A DNA stretch of 64,000 nt from Cryptomeria japonica (Eukaryota; Streptophyta; Pinopsida; Cupressales; Cupressaceae), in the NCBI RefSeq assembly GCF_030272615.1, contig NC_081413.1, forward strand, positions 603,260,709-603,324,708. Direction: 5' to 3'. The notes beneath the pieces are model-generated. The model was not told the origin of the DNA, ran no database searches, and saw nothing but the letters and a program-made list of their open reading frames with translations. This document shows positions 24,988 through 38,128 of the stretch, one piece after another (position 1 is the first letter of the stretch; each line of letters starts with the position of its first letter). A program made the translations under genes and the position numbers.

Positions 24988-25990
24988 TGACACCACACAT
25001 CGATCTGATAAGCAATCAAACCCTTAAAACATTATTCTATGCTCTTCACTATTTCCCAATAAATTCCATCCTTAATTGTTCCAAAACAATATTTTAATTT
25101 CTCACATGGGTTGTGACACATCACCATCAAGTTATGAACAAAGTTAAATTCACCACCAAACCATAAAGCATCATTGATTAAGAGATCTTGTTACTGGTTC
25201 TAAAACTCTGCTAAAACCCTACTGAAAATACAACAACAAATCACAAACATGATTTTTGGTTATCAAAACATGACATGGTTCTGGTCATAGATTCATTACA
25301 ATTATATAAACACATTTTTTAAACAGCAACACCTAATTCCTCATCAATCTTTAGAACCAATTGCTTAAGTATAACATTGTTTCATATTTATCTGTTAAAG
25401 TCCTATTTACTGGTTTGTCTATTAGTTGCATGATTCATCTCACCAACTTTATCCATTACCAGTTAGGTTACACCAGTAAACCTAGATGACAAAGGAATCA
25501 AGAATAAACAATTGCCATAGTTGCCATCAATGAAAACACAAATAATTGATCACCAATTCACCAACCAATATCTCAATCTATACCAGTCCTACATCACCAA
25601 TAGTCATTCAATATATTATCACCAACAATCCTTATATCGGTATGTCAACATCATCATTAGTTATGCCAATCATGCCAACAATATGGGAGAAACAATAAGA
25701 GGGAGGGAGAAGATGATTGAGAGAGGGTGTTAGGAATAGAGATATAGGTAACGAGGAAAGATGAGGCAGAGAGCATGAGAGAGACCTAAAGAGAAGGAGA
25801 CATGAGAGAGAGAATATTGCGAGATTGATAGGTCTAGAGTTTGGGGAAGATAAAGAGATTTAGATAGAGAGAGTGAGAGAATGCTAATAGGAACATGTTG
25901 ATTATTGAAACTTGACTAAGTTTAAAAATTTATATGATCTTCCAAAACTTAGAATCTACATTATAACTACTAGATATTTGAAACCACTCT
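24988..25990. other. Non-coding stretch with a GA-rich segment
   Basis: No gene was recognised. 25680-25890 is strongly purine-rich (AGAGGGAGGGAGAAGATG, GAGAGAGAGAAT), a decayed microsatellite-like tract. Confidence 0.5.
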
Positions 25991-26003
25991 CAAACATCCT
26001 ACC

Positions 26004-26048
26004 AATATATACATGAAATAATTAAATGTTATATTTCATGTATATATT
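26004..26048. repeat. Perfect 17-bp hairpin within a longer imperfect inverted repeat
   Basis: AATATATACATGAAATA at 26004-26020 and its exact complement at 26032-26048 with an 11-base loop. The arms continue imperfectly outward (CAAACATCCTACC against AAACATAACCTCCC), to roughly 25970-26085. Confidence 0.75.
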
Positions 26049-26089
26049 CTTGTTGGGAGGTTATGTTTGACTTGAGTTCGAAATTTTTA

Positions 26090-27775
26090 TTTAAAATGGG
26101 AGAGAGAAATATACTGAGAATTTTCCAATGTAGAACATTTGGTGAATGCCTAAAGAAAATTTGGCGAGCATGCATTTTTCACACTTGGCAAGTGTGAAAT
26201 GCAAAAAATGCATTTTCACATTTGGTGAGCACCAAATTTGGTTCTCGTGAAATGAGAAAAATTCATTTTTAAAATTTAGCAAGAGCCATATTTGACATTT
26301 ACCAAATGTTTTTCTTTGGGAAATACTGATGCTTTGCATTGGATTTGCCTTGGGCATCCAACCCAAAGGGTTGGACAGCCATTTTAGGCTTGAGATGTAA
26401 TTTTTGGGAAGATAAAAAAATTTCTCACATTTTTGGCCATGCTCTCCATTAGGTTTGCATGTGTTTCAATGCAAACAAAAAAACACCACAATGACATTAA
26501 GCTCTCTTAGCTATATAACCATATAATGTTTTTTAAATTTTGATTATGTTAAGGTTTTCATCTCTATTTTCTTTTATTAGTGTGCTCATTTTTATCAAAA
26601 CCCAACTTGTGCTATTTTGGGTATAATTTTTAACTCATTCATCAAATTTTGAAATAAAGTACATTTTTAGAAATTAGACTCCATTCTAGAAATATATTGA
26701 AAAAAAGTTTTTATTTTTTTATAAGCTTTCAATAATTTTAGGGGGAAACACACTCAAATTTTTGTTTTTCAGGATGTGTCCACTTCAAAAATTAGTAAAA
26801 AATCATATATTCATTAAAAATTTATCAAAAAATCTAGCATAAACTACTTTTTTTATTGGAATAAGAAAAAATGATACAAAATACAATCCATGAAACTTTA
26901 TACATCAACAAGAAATTGGATGTAGCATTGCGAAAATAAATAGAAATCTTTCTACAACAACAAAAGATGCTAAAACCATCTCTTGAAAAATACAATATAG
27001 AATACATACTAGCAAAAGATTTGCTACAATAAAAAACAGACCAACAACTACACTTGCTGCAACAAATACAAACCAATATCCAACCCATTCCTGTAGAAAT
27101 AGATGGAAGCTGAGATGTAATAACAACTGAGTATAAAGTAGCCCATATCATGGATAATTCTAGCTAAGTTGTTCTCACTATCACGATGAGCTCCTTCATG
27201 CAAATATGTGCTGATTTGGCCATTGTCCATGGGGTAAGAAAATTCATGTCTTCTTATGCAGCCTTTGTAATCCATAAAAACTCTCAAGATCACCTCCTTG
27301 GCAAAGAATAAGGGACATGGCCTGATGTAAATATAGAAGCAACCATAGAATTCATCAATCTGTATTGTTGAGTATTGGGAATGATCTTGGTTTGAAGTTG
27401 AGACCTCAAACATATCACTTGATGGTAGAGATCACCATTGAATGAGTCACACTCATGCAAATAAGATTAGCATAAACTACTTGGTTTTGCTATTCTCTTA
27501 CCAAAGCAATTTTTGGAATTCTAAAAAAAGGTTAGCATTTTAGGTGAGCACAGTAGGTGCTATGTTATGTGTTTGACAAAAACAAGACCACTTTGTGTGA
27601 TCCCCCTTTTTGAAGCCCTTAATATTCACCATTTTCAAAATAAATTAGTAGTTTAGAATGTAGATTTGGAGCATTATGACTCTTGTTCTTTTTGCATCTT
27701 CAAATTTTGAGCATAACTATCTTCACTTTCTTGTCGAAGTTCAAACTTTACTGATTTCAGAAAAAGAAAGCAGTG
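26090..27775. other. No recognised gene; one unidentified minus-strand open frame
   Basis: 26130-26330 repeats a TTTGGCGAGCATGCATTTT-like phrase in several rearranged forms. On the minus strand 27413-27048 is open for 121 codons (MFEVSTSNQDHSQYSTIQID..., later HEGAHRDSENNLARIIHD) and overlaps another frame to 26834. I do not recognise either; the composition is not clearly coding, so I do not call a gene. Confidence 0.3.
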
Positions 27776-27780
27776 GTGGA
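27776..27780. other. Target-site duplication GTGGA, left
   Basis: The five bases before the outer left LTR; the same five follow the outer right LTR at 41882-41886. Confidence 0.75.
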
Positions 27781-28921
27781 TATAATACCCTAAAAATGGT
27801 CATCTAAACCATGAGCCCCTAATCTCGACAACATCACCAAGGTCCTAACCAAAGGCAATTAAATCAATCTTGAGAACAATAAATTTCTAAAATCATTAAT
27901 GTCACATGGCAAAATTAATCACCAATATTAATTAAATATTTATTTAATTAATTAAATCATTCCAAGTAAATCAATTTAAACAATTATCTTATTTATTTTA
28001 TTAAATATCCTAGCATATTTAATTAAATAAATCAATTTGCCATTAAATCATCAAAAAGAGGAATTAATTTGAAAAATAAACAAAAACTGCCATAGATCTT
28101 CAAAAAAGGAAACAAATCAAGAAAGAGGAATTAGAAATTATGAGCACAAATCTTCAAAAAAGGAAACAAATCAAAAAAGTAATTAATTGACAAAAAAGAA
28201 TTAAAAATTGAGAAAGGAAATCAATTGGAGATAATCTTGAAAAAAAAATTAAAAATTGATAAATAATCTCAAAGAAAGCAATTAAAACAATTAAATATTA
28301 AAATTGAATGAAATAGAGAATAAATCAGTTTTTCTCATTTTATCTTAATTTTAGTTCAATTTCCTTTAAAACTGAGAAAAGCATCCAATCACATCAATTC
28401 ACTTGGATTGTGCTTCCTCTTGGAAAACCTTGACTGCTCATCATCATTTGATCTTAGCCTTTGGTTTCTTTTTGAATTTTCTATAAATTTAGGCTCTCAT
28501 CTCTCATTTAAAAAATCTCGGAGAATATATTATTATTATGTTGGTTTTGCTCTAGGTTCATTGAGAATTTGCATTGAGATATTGCATATTAGTTATTTCA
28601 TATTGTTTAAATCATTTAGCTTAAATATTCATATATTCCTTAAATCATGTTAGATTAATCATGCATATCTAGATTAATCTTGCATCCATCTAGCTTAAAT
28701 CCCTGCTCATATAGATTAAATCCTTTGTTTAGGTGTTGTCTAGTCACTGGATAGCTTAGCAATCTGAGAGAAATCTAAACTTGCATCTACTAGAAGGCAA
28801 TAGGTCGCTTTGTAATGGTTTATTATTCATTGATTATTGATTTACTAACCATGCATCTAATAACTTAATTGAAGTGTCGTGTATTCCAGATACAGATGTA
28901 GGTCCACTTTTCACACACACA
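27781..28921 (+). mobile_element. Outer 5' LTR (+ orientation)
   Basis: 1141 bp. Starts TATAATACCC where the other copies have TGTAATACCC or TGTAACACCC, so its first dinucleotide has decayed from TG to TA. Ends CACACACACA, then the PBS. It matches the reverse complement of 31235-32376 and 40221-41306 along its length. The open frame at 28408-28653 and its mirror at 31503-31748 are just LTR sequence. Confidence 0.88.
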
Positions 28922-28925
28922 TTTT

Positions 28926-28943
28926 TGGCGCCCACCGTGGGGT
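28926..28943 (+). other. Primer-binding site of the outer element
   Basis: TGGCGCCCACCGTGGGGT begins four bases after the LTR end; GGCGCC at this place is typical of plant Ty3/gypsy PBSs. Confidence 0.75.
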
Positions 28944-29525
28944 AGAAGACTACGTTTTTGGCCTCAAAATCTTTTTTTTTATTCTGCAAGTTTCGTCTGT
29001 ACAATCTCTGCGAAATATCGTACGAGTGGTATTACTGCATCGTACGACATTCTTTCGAAGCCTTTTACTTGTCGTACGAATTAGAAAATATTTATCCTAC
29101 AAGTCAATGTGCAAGCAATGTGTTGGTTCAAAGAATAGTTAATCATGGCCACTTTTTTGGACTGTATGCTTTCGTTACGCTATATCCTTTCTTCGCTGTG
29201 TTATATCCTTGCTTTACATCACTAAAATCCTTTCTTTACTTTGCTATATCTAGACCCTGTGCTTGGATTAATGTTGTGAGATAGTCCTTGAAAGCGTCCG
29301 CCATCATTCGCTTATCCATTCATGACTCAAAATCCCTTTTGCCTTGCTAGACACTAGGGGCAAATATGAAGAAATTCTAAAAATCATAAAATGTCCTGAA
29401 GAAATCCTAACAATCAGAAAAAGTCCTGAAGAAATGATAAAAAATCAGAAAAATTCTTGAAGAAATTCATAAAAATCAGAAAAAGTCCTAAATAAATCCA
29501 AAAAATAAAAAAATAAAAAATAAAA
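28944..29525 (+). mobile_element. Leader fragment of the element, + orientation
   Basis: 28944-29090 is the reverse complement of about 40195-40060 (the leader after the other PBS, with TCGTACGA-type palindromes). 29130-29525 is the reverse complement of about 35240-34830. The text between was deleted. It includes about five units of a 31-bp repeat (GTCCTGAAGAAAT, AATCAGAAAAA) at 29366-29510. Confidence 0.7.
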
Positions 29526-29529
29526 AAAA

Positions 29530-31157
29530 TAAAAAAAATGTGTGGATGGATAGGAATGATATGAAGGTATTTTAGATGGATGGAAGGTACTCAAAGAAGT
29601 GTGCCTTTGTTGATCCCGCATAAGGGATGGAGGGATATAGGGACCTATAATGGATGGAAGAGGTGAAGAGGAAGGAGTGTATTCGGATTTAACTGGAGAA
29701 ATGTAGGATTTATGAGAGATACCAACATCTTGAGAAATTTCCCTAAGGCCATCACCTTTAACATTTTCTTTAAATATGGAGGGGTTCTTTCTTGTGGAGA
29801 TTTATCCCTTTGCCTTTATAAATATTTTGACTTGTAGGATACACTTTGCTTTGGATTAATGTGTGAGCAGCGCGTTGGTTCAAAGAATAGTTGATGTCTA
29901 GGAGATACTAGTTCTGAAATTGATTGATCACGAACCAGATGAAGAGTGAAGTGTTTAGCCTATTTTAAAGAGATGAAACTGAACAGAGTTGATTTAAGTG
30001 ATATCAATCCCGAACTTGATTGAACTAGGAACGATAGAGAGAAAAGATACTGAACTTGAACTTGATTGATCAAGAAGCGGATCTTTTTGATCTAGAACTT
30101 GATTGATGTAGACATAGTGAGTGAGGATAAAATTGATCTTGAACTTGATTGATCAAGATACGATGAGTAAAGATAAACTGTCCAGCTTGATTCGATGTGA
30201 TGAAACTTGAACACCTGCTTAGATTGAGCTTGTGATCAAATAAACTCTTTAAACCCTTGATTGAGTTTAAACGAATAATTAGCTTGATGAAAAGCAATGA
30301 AATTGATTAAGGTTAAGAGACTGATTCAGACAAAGACAATGTTGGCTTGACAAAAAGCGATGAACTAATATGCCCCTAGCGATTGATTCGATTCAGATGG
30401 TCAAGAAATCTCAACTTGATACAAAGCAATGAAGTTGAGATGCCCCTAGAGATGAGGTCTTGTTTGATGTTTAGAAAAGATTATCTGCTCAACTTGCAAC
30501 AAAGATTTTTGAAAGAAATTCTCGACTTTGAGGTCATGAGTATGGCCCCTCGGGAGCGAAATTGAAAGATAGCGAGGTTACATGATTATAGGCAATTGTT
30601 TAGCGATGATACGTTATTTGAGCACAAAGATTAATCTTGAAGATTAAAATCAGAGTTAATGTGAGAATTAAATTGAGATTTAGCGTTGATTAACGAGAAA
30701 TTGAGCGCAAATTGAAGAAGAGAATGATAAGTTGATGAAAGCGCTAAGTGGTCAACATCATGAAATTTCGATGAGAGAATTGACGTCAGATTTTGATTTT
30801 GATCCCGAAAATGGACTCAAGACAGTTGATTTACGAGCTCTTGATTTGATTTCATTGTACTTGTGTTGATTGATTATGAGATGCTGTTCTATATGCTTTA
30901 TTCTATATGTATGCATATCTTTTTAGTATGGATGTAATGCAAATGAATATGGATGTTCATTTTTTTAGTTCTTTTCATATGCAAATAAATGATGAAAATG
31001 AGTAACTAGTAATGCAATTGTTATTCATTTTTCTATGCAATAATATGAATGCAAATGAATGTATGAATTTATATAAAATGCTTATGTATGCAGCTAACAT
31101 CTCAATACACAAGTACTCGATCGGAGAAATGATGATGAAAAAGAGACCACTTAGCTA
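29530..31157 (-). mobile_element. Rearranged internal fragments, - orientation
   Basis: 29540-29850 equals 36420-36735 (part of the gag-like region) in the same direction. At about 29851 it joins directly to text equal to 32392-33643, which runs to about 31157. The joined pieces are 3.3 kb or more apart in the fuller copy. 29920-30180 has repeated ACTTGATTGATCAAG-type near-palindromes. 31158-31234 matches nothing else seen. Confidence 0.75.
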
Positions 31158-31234
31158 AAACCTGTATCTGTATCATGAATATTTAAACATTGATTTGTAA
31201 AAGACATATTCAGGTGGGGAGTTTATTTAAAAAA

Positions 31235-32376
31235 TGTGTGTGTGAAAAGTGGACCTGTATCTGTATCTGGAATACACAACACTTCAATTAATTCATTAGA
31301 TGCATGGTTAGTAAATCAAAAATCAATGAATAATAAACCATTACAAAGCAACCTATTGTCTTCTAGTAGATGCAAGTTTAGATTGCTCTCAGATTGCTAA
31401 GCTATCTAGTGACTAGACAACACCTAAACAAAGGACTTAATCTATATGAGTAGGGATTTAAGCTAGATGGATGCAAGATTAATCTAGATATGCATGATTA
31501 ATCTAACAAGATTTAAGCAATATATGAATATTTAAGCTAAATGATTTAAACAATATGAAATAAATAATATGCAATATCTCAATGCAAATTCTCAATGAAC
31601 CTAGAGCAAAACCAACATAATAACAATATATTCTCCAGGATTTTTTAAATGAGAGATGAGAGCCTGAATTTATAGAAAATTCAGAAAGAAACCAAAGGCT
31701 GAGATCAAATGATGATGAGCGGTCAAGATTTTCCAAGAGGAAGCACAATCCAGGTGAATTGATGTGATTGGATGCTTTTCTCAGTTTTCAAGGAAATTGA
31801 ACTAAAATTAAGATAAAATGAGAAAAAACTGATTTATTCTCCATTTCATTCAATTTTAATATTTAATTGTTTTAATTACTTTCTTTGAGATTATTTATCA
31901 ATTTTTAATTTATTTTTCAAGATTATCTCCAATTGATTTCTTTTCTCAATTTTTAATTCTTTTTTGTCAATTAATTCCTTTTTTGATTTGTTTCCTTTTT
32001 TGAAGATTTGTGCTCATAATTTCTAATTCCTCTTTCTTGATTTGTTTCCTTTTTTGAGGATTTATGGCAAATTTTTTTTATTTTTCAAATTAATTCCTTT
32101 TTTTGATGATTTAATGGCAAATTGATTTATTTAATTAAATATGCTAGTATATTTAATAAAATAAATAATATAATTGTTTAAAATGATTTACTTGGAATGA
32201 TTTAATTAAATAAATAAATATTTAATTAATATTGGTGATTAATTTTGCCACGTGCCATTGATGATTTTAGAAATTAATTGTTCTCAAGATTGATTTAATT
32301 GCCTTTGGTTAGGACCTTGGTGATGTTGTTGAGATTAGGGGCTCATGGTTTAGATGATCATTTTTAGGGTATTACA
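31235..32376 (-). mobile_element. Inner LTR 1, the 3' LTR of the minus-strand unit
   Basis: 1142 bp on the + strand from TGTGTGTGTGAAAAG to GGGTATTACA. The minus-strand polypurine tract lies directly to its right, which makes it the 3' LTR of the unit ending at 41306. Confidence 0.88.
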
Positions 32377-32389
32377 TTTGCCCCTCTTT
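32377..32389 (-). other. Polypurine tract of the minus-strand unit
   Basis: On the minus strand AAAGAGGGGCAAA immediately precedes the LTR start TGTAATACCC. The same tract recurs at 41307-41319. Confidence 0.75.
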
Positions 32390-33643
32390 GAATTAATGTG
32401 CGAGTAGCGCATTGGTTCAAAGAAAATTTGATGTCTAGAAGATACTAGTTCTAAACTTGATTGATCACAAACTAGATGAAGAGTGAGGTGTTTAGCTTGA
32501 TTTGAAGCGATGAAGCTGAATAGAGTTGATTATAGAAATACCGATCCCGAACTTGATTGAACTAGGACCGATAGAGAGAAAAGATACCAAACTTGAACTT
32601 GATTGATCAAGAAGCGGATCTTACTGATCTGGAACTTGATTGAACTAGAGATAGTGAGCGAAGATAAAATCGATCTTGAACTTGATTGATCAAGATACGA
32701 TGAGAGAAGATAAACTATCCAGCTTGATTCAATGTGATGAAATTGAACACCTGCTTAGATTGAGTGTGATCGAAGATACTCTTTAAACCCTTGATTGAGT
32801 TTAAACGAATAATCATCTTGATGAAAAGCGATTTGATTAACGTTAAGAGACTGATTTAGATGAAGACAAATATCAGCTTGATTTGAAGTGATGAAACTGA
32901 TATACCCCTAGAGATTGATTTGATGAAGCTTAGCTACTTGAAGATTTGAAAATTTTCTCGACATTTGAAGATGTGAGGTCATAAGGTCATGAGTATGCCC
33001 CCTCGGGAGAGAAATCGAAAGATGGCAAGGGTTGTGCAGTGATTTTAAGCAATTTTTTTGAGCGATTATAAGTTATTTGAGCACAAAGATTAATATTGAA
33101 GATTAAAATCAGAGTTAATGTGAGAATTAAATTGAGACTTAGCATTGATTAACGAGAAATTGAGTGCAAATTGAAGAAGAGAATGAGCAGTTGATGAAAG
33201 CGCTAAGTGGTGAACATCGTGAAATTTTGATGAGAGAATTGATGCTAGATTTCGATTTTGATCCCGAAAATGGACTCAGAATAGCCGATTTACGAGTTCT
33301 TGATTTGATTTCATCGTACTTGTGTTGATTGATTATGAGATGTTGTTCTATATGATTTATTCTATATGTATGCATATCTTTTTAGTATAGATGAATGAAT
33401 GGAAATGGAATATGAATGTTTATTTTTGTTTCTTTTTATGTAAATAAATGATGATGCAAATAAATGAGGAGAATGGGTAACTAGTAATGCAAATGTTTAT
33501 TTTTCTTCATACAATACTATGAATGCATATATGTATAAAATGAAATGTATGGATCTATATAAGATGCTCATGTATGCAGCTAACATCTCAATACACAAGT
33601 ACTTGATCCGAGAAACGATGATGAAAAAGAGACCACTTAGTTG
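32390..33643 (-). mobile_element. 3' internal region with repeated near-palindromes
   Basis: Non-coding. It contains at least five variants of GAACTTGATTGATCAAGA at 32450-32720, each with a self-complementary CTTGATTGATCAAG-like core, followed by short variable spacers. It is duplicated at 29866-31157 and, for its first 170 bases, at 41322-41487. Function unknown. Confidence 0.7.
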
Positions 33644-34829
33644 AGAAATGACAAATGCGTCAGATTCTCATTCAAAAGATAAAGAGATCATTGTTATCAT
33701 GCCTAAATCACTCGTAATGCATAAAATTTAGAATGAATGCAACCTAAATCTAGTCACTGGATTTGGAATGCTTCATTTTCATCATCGAGTGTTTTACAAA
33801 CATAGCAGGCAAAATAGTTTTCCTTCCTTTCCATATGCAATATTAATTATCTTGGCCACAATGACCCTTTTTTCATTCATATACCTAGACAAATTACACA
33901 TGCATCCAGATTCCACATTTAAGAAATTCCCTCAGACAGACAAAAAAATGACTCCAACCTCCCTGTAGAATACAAATAAGTGGAGTCGAGGTATGTGTGG
34001 CGATTTCACCTTGATGTGAAGGCACTTATCACAGACACCCAGCTGATTAGATGTTTCCAGATCATCAGAATCACTCCTACAAGTAGAAAACAAAGAAAAG
34101 TATTATGCCCCTAGTCCTTGTACCTCTTAGTCAAGATAGACTTCCTTGAGTAATAATGAGTGAAAGCTAATATAAAAGTAAACATACAAAGAGAATGTCA
34201 GCATAGCTCAAGCGCTTTGAGTTGTTGTTTTCAGTTGTTCCTGTTTGGCATGTTTGACTCAGTGATAAAACTCTTTAGTAGTCAAGAAACAGGTGACTAA
34301 TTTGGAGTGGACAACTAGGTTTCATTGACGTAAATTTGACTTGGTTGATACTGCTTAGAACATGTAATGTGCTTTGTCGATTAACCTAAGACTAGGACAT
34401 TAATTAGTTTCAAGCCATGAGGATTCCAATGAACTAGGATGTCACGAAAGTGACTAAAAGATATGTACAAGCTAAAGAAAAGATGCAACACTTTAGTACA
34501 AGAGATAAGACTAACCTGGAAAAAATCCATCAGCCATACTAATCTATGTCATTGTTTTGATTTGTGTGATCATTGATAGGAATATCTAGTTTCAAAGAGT
34601 AAGTACCTCATATAAGACCAATCTGTCTGGTTTCGAGTGTACCCTTCCTTGTATAAAACAGGTTGATGTTTGATAGAGTTTGATAGATTGATTAACAAGA
34701 CATGTGATAAGTTTGATTGGAGACTTTGAAAGTTTGTCTATGGTTGATTTAGTTTGATGGATAGTCTATGCTTTCTTGCTTTGATTTTTCAGATTTTTTT
34801 TTTGAGTTATTTTATTTTATTTTTTTAGG

Positions 34830-34950
34830 ATTTTGTTCAAGACATTTTATGATTTTTAGGAGTTTGTTTAGGACATTTTATGATTTTTAGGAGTTTGTTT
34901 AGGACATTTTATGATTTTTAGGATTTCGTTCATGACATTTGATGATTTTT
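34830..34950 (-). repeat. 32-bp tandem repeat, about four units
   Basis: GACATTTTATGATTTTTAGG followed by A(G/T)TTTGTT recurs four times with few changes. Mirror copies lie at 29366-29510. 33644-34829 is featureless non-coding element DNA. Confidence 0.8.
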
Positions 34951-35118
34951 ATGACTTTTTAATGTTTGCCCCTAGTGCCTAGCAAGGCAAAAGGGATTTT
35001 GAGTACATGAATGGATAATCGAATGATGGTGGATGCTTTCAAGGACTATCTCACAACCTTAATCCAAGAAAAGGGTATAGATATAGCAATGTAAACCAAG
35101 GATTTTAGTGATGTAAAG

Positions 35119-35182
35119 AAAGGATATAGTGCAATGAAGCAAGGATATAGTGCAACGAAGCAAGGATATAGCGTAACGAAGC
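35119..35182 (-). repeat. 21-bp tandem repeat, three units
   Basis: AAGGATATAGTGCAATGAAGC and two variants in succession (from 35120, 35141 and 35162). The mirror form is found near 29170-29240 (CTATATCCTTTC...). Confidence 0.8.
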
Positions 35183-36143
35183 CATATGGTCCAAAGAAGT
35201 GGCCATGTCAAGAGGTTTGTGGAAAGCATGTTTTTGCATTTTGTCCATAGTGTTGATCAAGATGAAGAGATAGATTTGGATAGGAGGCATATATGATAAG
35301 AAAGATCAAAAGGGAGTAATGAAGGATGTAAGCGAGCAATGGAGAGGAGCTAAAGGGTCTAGATCAAGTGTAATAGATTGGACACATGAAGCCTGGAAAG
35401 ATCCTTAACCTTGTCAAGATCAAAGGTGGAAAAGGCATATGAACGTAGATAGAGCGGATGAGGGATAATGGAGGATGAAGATAATGGAGGAAGAAGGATA
35501 ATAGATGTATGTACATGGATGGAACTTGCCCCCAGTGTAAAGTGCAAAAGGATAATGGATTACGCATGATGTCTGTTTGCCAGGTTTTCATCATGGTACT
35601 TGCCCAAGGCGCCACAAAGAAGTGGTTTTCACTCGTGGATGAAATTATCTCTCTTTACTTTTTTTTTTTTTTTATTATTTTATTTTTTGGAAGATAATGG
35701 AAGCATGATAGGGGATGGAAGAAGGACCCCAATGTCTCGCTTCTTTGGATGGTACCCTTGGAATATGAGTTGCAATAGACCATGGCTATGAAGGTATGCT
35801 AAAAGATGTTGGCAGGATAATGAAATGAAACTAGGGCAAGGATTTATGCAAAGGATTGGATAAGAGGGTTGGAAGGGTGACAAAGAGGTGTTGGATAATG
35901 GATGGGATGTTGGAAGAATTGTGTATGGCTAGATGGAAATGTTGGAAAGATCAAAATTGGCACACAGCTTGAGGGATGGTGGACATATGGAAGAGAAGTA
36001 AATCTCCAATTTTGAGATTTGAATGGAGGAAAGGTTACAGATTTTGGGGCATAAGAACCCAAAATGGATGAAGGAGGTGATGGAGGAACAACAATTTTGG
36101 ATGCCAATTTTGATTTTTATTTAGACTATTGTGCTTCAAGAAG

Positions 36144-38128
36144 CTACTTAGGGATCCACATGGTTTTTGATTTCTCATGCTTTTGTAGTTCCTTAGAGCG
36201 CATTGCTTGTACAAGTGCCTTAGGAACCCATATAAATTTTGACTTTTCTTCTTTTTTTGTGGGCCTTTGTGGCCTTTTGTGTTTTTCTTTTTCTTTTTGG
36301 ATCATAGTTTGCTTTGTTTTGACATGTCGATTAGATGGGACATGTTGATCCTTGAATACATGTGGATTACTTGACTTATGACTTTTATGCTTGGCATCCA
36401 AATTTCTTGGAGGGAGATGCGTGGATAGATAGGAATGGTATGGAGGCATTTTAGATGGATGGAAGGTACTTGAAGATGTGTGCCTTTGTTGATCCTGCAT
36501 AAGGGATGGAGGGATATAGGGACCTAGAATGGATGGAAGTGATGATGTGGAAAGCATATATTTGGATTTAATTAGAGAAATGTAGGATTTATGAGAGATA
36601 CCAACATCTTGAGAAATGTCCCTAAGGCCATGACCTTTAACATTTTCTTTAATATGGAGGGGTTCTTGCTTGTGGAGATTTACCCCTTTGCCTTTATAAA
36701 TATTTTGACTTGTAGGATACACTGTGCTTTGGAAAGAAGGCGTGAGTCCATTATGAGATAGAGGTGGAATGTAAGGAATGATAGGATCAAGAAGGGGATT
36801 TGTAGGCATGATGGATTCTTGAGATGAACATGGAGGATTATGACAAGGGAATAAAGGGATAGTTTGATCTTGACATGCATGTGGAACATTGGATAGTGTA
36901 GGAAGGGTGTTTGACTCTTCATTTTGAATAGGACCATTTGGAAAGGTGGAAGAGGCATCATGATATTGCTTAGGAAGGATGCTTTGCTCTTGAGATGGAA
37001 GGGGATAATCTTGAAAGAAATGGAAAGGTATAAGGGGATCATCATGGGATTCTAGTGAAATAGGATCTTTTTCAATCATTAGATGGGATTGGGGAGTTTT
37101 GGTGTCTTGATCTTGATTTATGATAGGACTCGTTTCTTCATTTTTTAAATTATCGTCTTGACATGGAGTCACTTCTAAGGAAGGGGTATTGTTTTTGATA
37201 GGCGTGGGGATTCTTGGAAGGTCTCCATATTTTGGCATGATGGGGAAGCATTTTTAGTGGGACTCTCTGGACTGGGTACGTTTGGAATTAGAGTGCATGA
37301 TGGCATAGGATCTAGGATTTTTTAATCTTTAGAGGAACTTGTATTAATATTGGCATTAACTTGGATTTACATAGGAGATAGCCCTTGAAGGTAAACATGA
37401 GAAGCTTCATTGTTTGAAGGAGATGGTATGGATTGTTGCTGAGAAGTTTTAGGAGATGAATTCATCATGGAAGGGATGGAGGTCACATATGGAACCTTGC
37501 TAGACATAGGTTCATGATTTTGTTCATGCTTAGAAGTAGTTCCTTCTTTTTCTTTAGGTGAGTCATTAGGATCTTCAATTTCAATGACACCATTATCAAC
37601 GAGATCTTGAATCTTATGTTTTAATTCCATGCATTTCAAAGTCTTCTGTTCATTTTGTCTATGATATGCTCAATAATTACTCATAAATTCACATCCCCAT
37701 GTGGTCTTTTTAGGCAATATGATAAGATTATGCTCAAGAAGCTCCTTCAAAGTTGACTCAATAGATTGTCCCAAAGGTGTAAACTATCTTAGTAGAGGAT
37801 ATTTGGAGGAAATGTCTTTATGTCTTGGTGAAGGTGTCCTATGAGCTTGTTTGAGATTTGGCTTTTGATTGTCAATTATTTATTGGTTTTTGATTTTCAA
37901 ATCATATAATCATTTTAGCATTACTTGAAGTTTCTCACTCTTGATATCATGCATTTGTTTTTTAAATGGAGTCATTGATTTATTTTGTTGGATTTTCATG
38001 TCATATATTTCTTTCTTGATATCTTGAAGCATTTGAGCCAAGGTAGCCATGGGAATTGGAGCTAAGGTAGCCATGGGCTTCTTACTTTTGTCAGAATTTT
38101 TAGAAGAGCTTCTAGTTTGAACAGACAT
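36144..38128 (-). pseudogene. Broken gag-like gene of the non-autonomous gypsy element
   Basis: Three open pieces in order on the minus strand. 38128-37910: MSVQTRSSSKNSDKSKKPM, an N-terminus with a short helical part. About 37820-37367, broken by stops: FTPLGQSIESTLKELLEHN, a degenerate zinc-knuckle (AYHRQNEQKTLKC, first Cys now TGA) and LKHKIQDLVDNGVIEIE, which plant gypsy gag proteins carry before the protease. 37238-36144: 364 residues rich in Pro, Ser and His, ending in two WVPK/WIPK motifs. The usual protease and RT do not follow. At least two stops break the gene. Confidence 0.6.

Noticed and set aside
26834-27413. A gene on the minus strand
   Set aside because: Two open frames overlap, residue use is unlike a known family, no splice or start context; left as unidentified.
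28408-28653. 81-codon frame with a near-identical partner at 31503-31748
   Set aside because: Conservation is explained by both being the same LTR; no known domain, and the third LTR copy breaks it.
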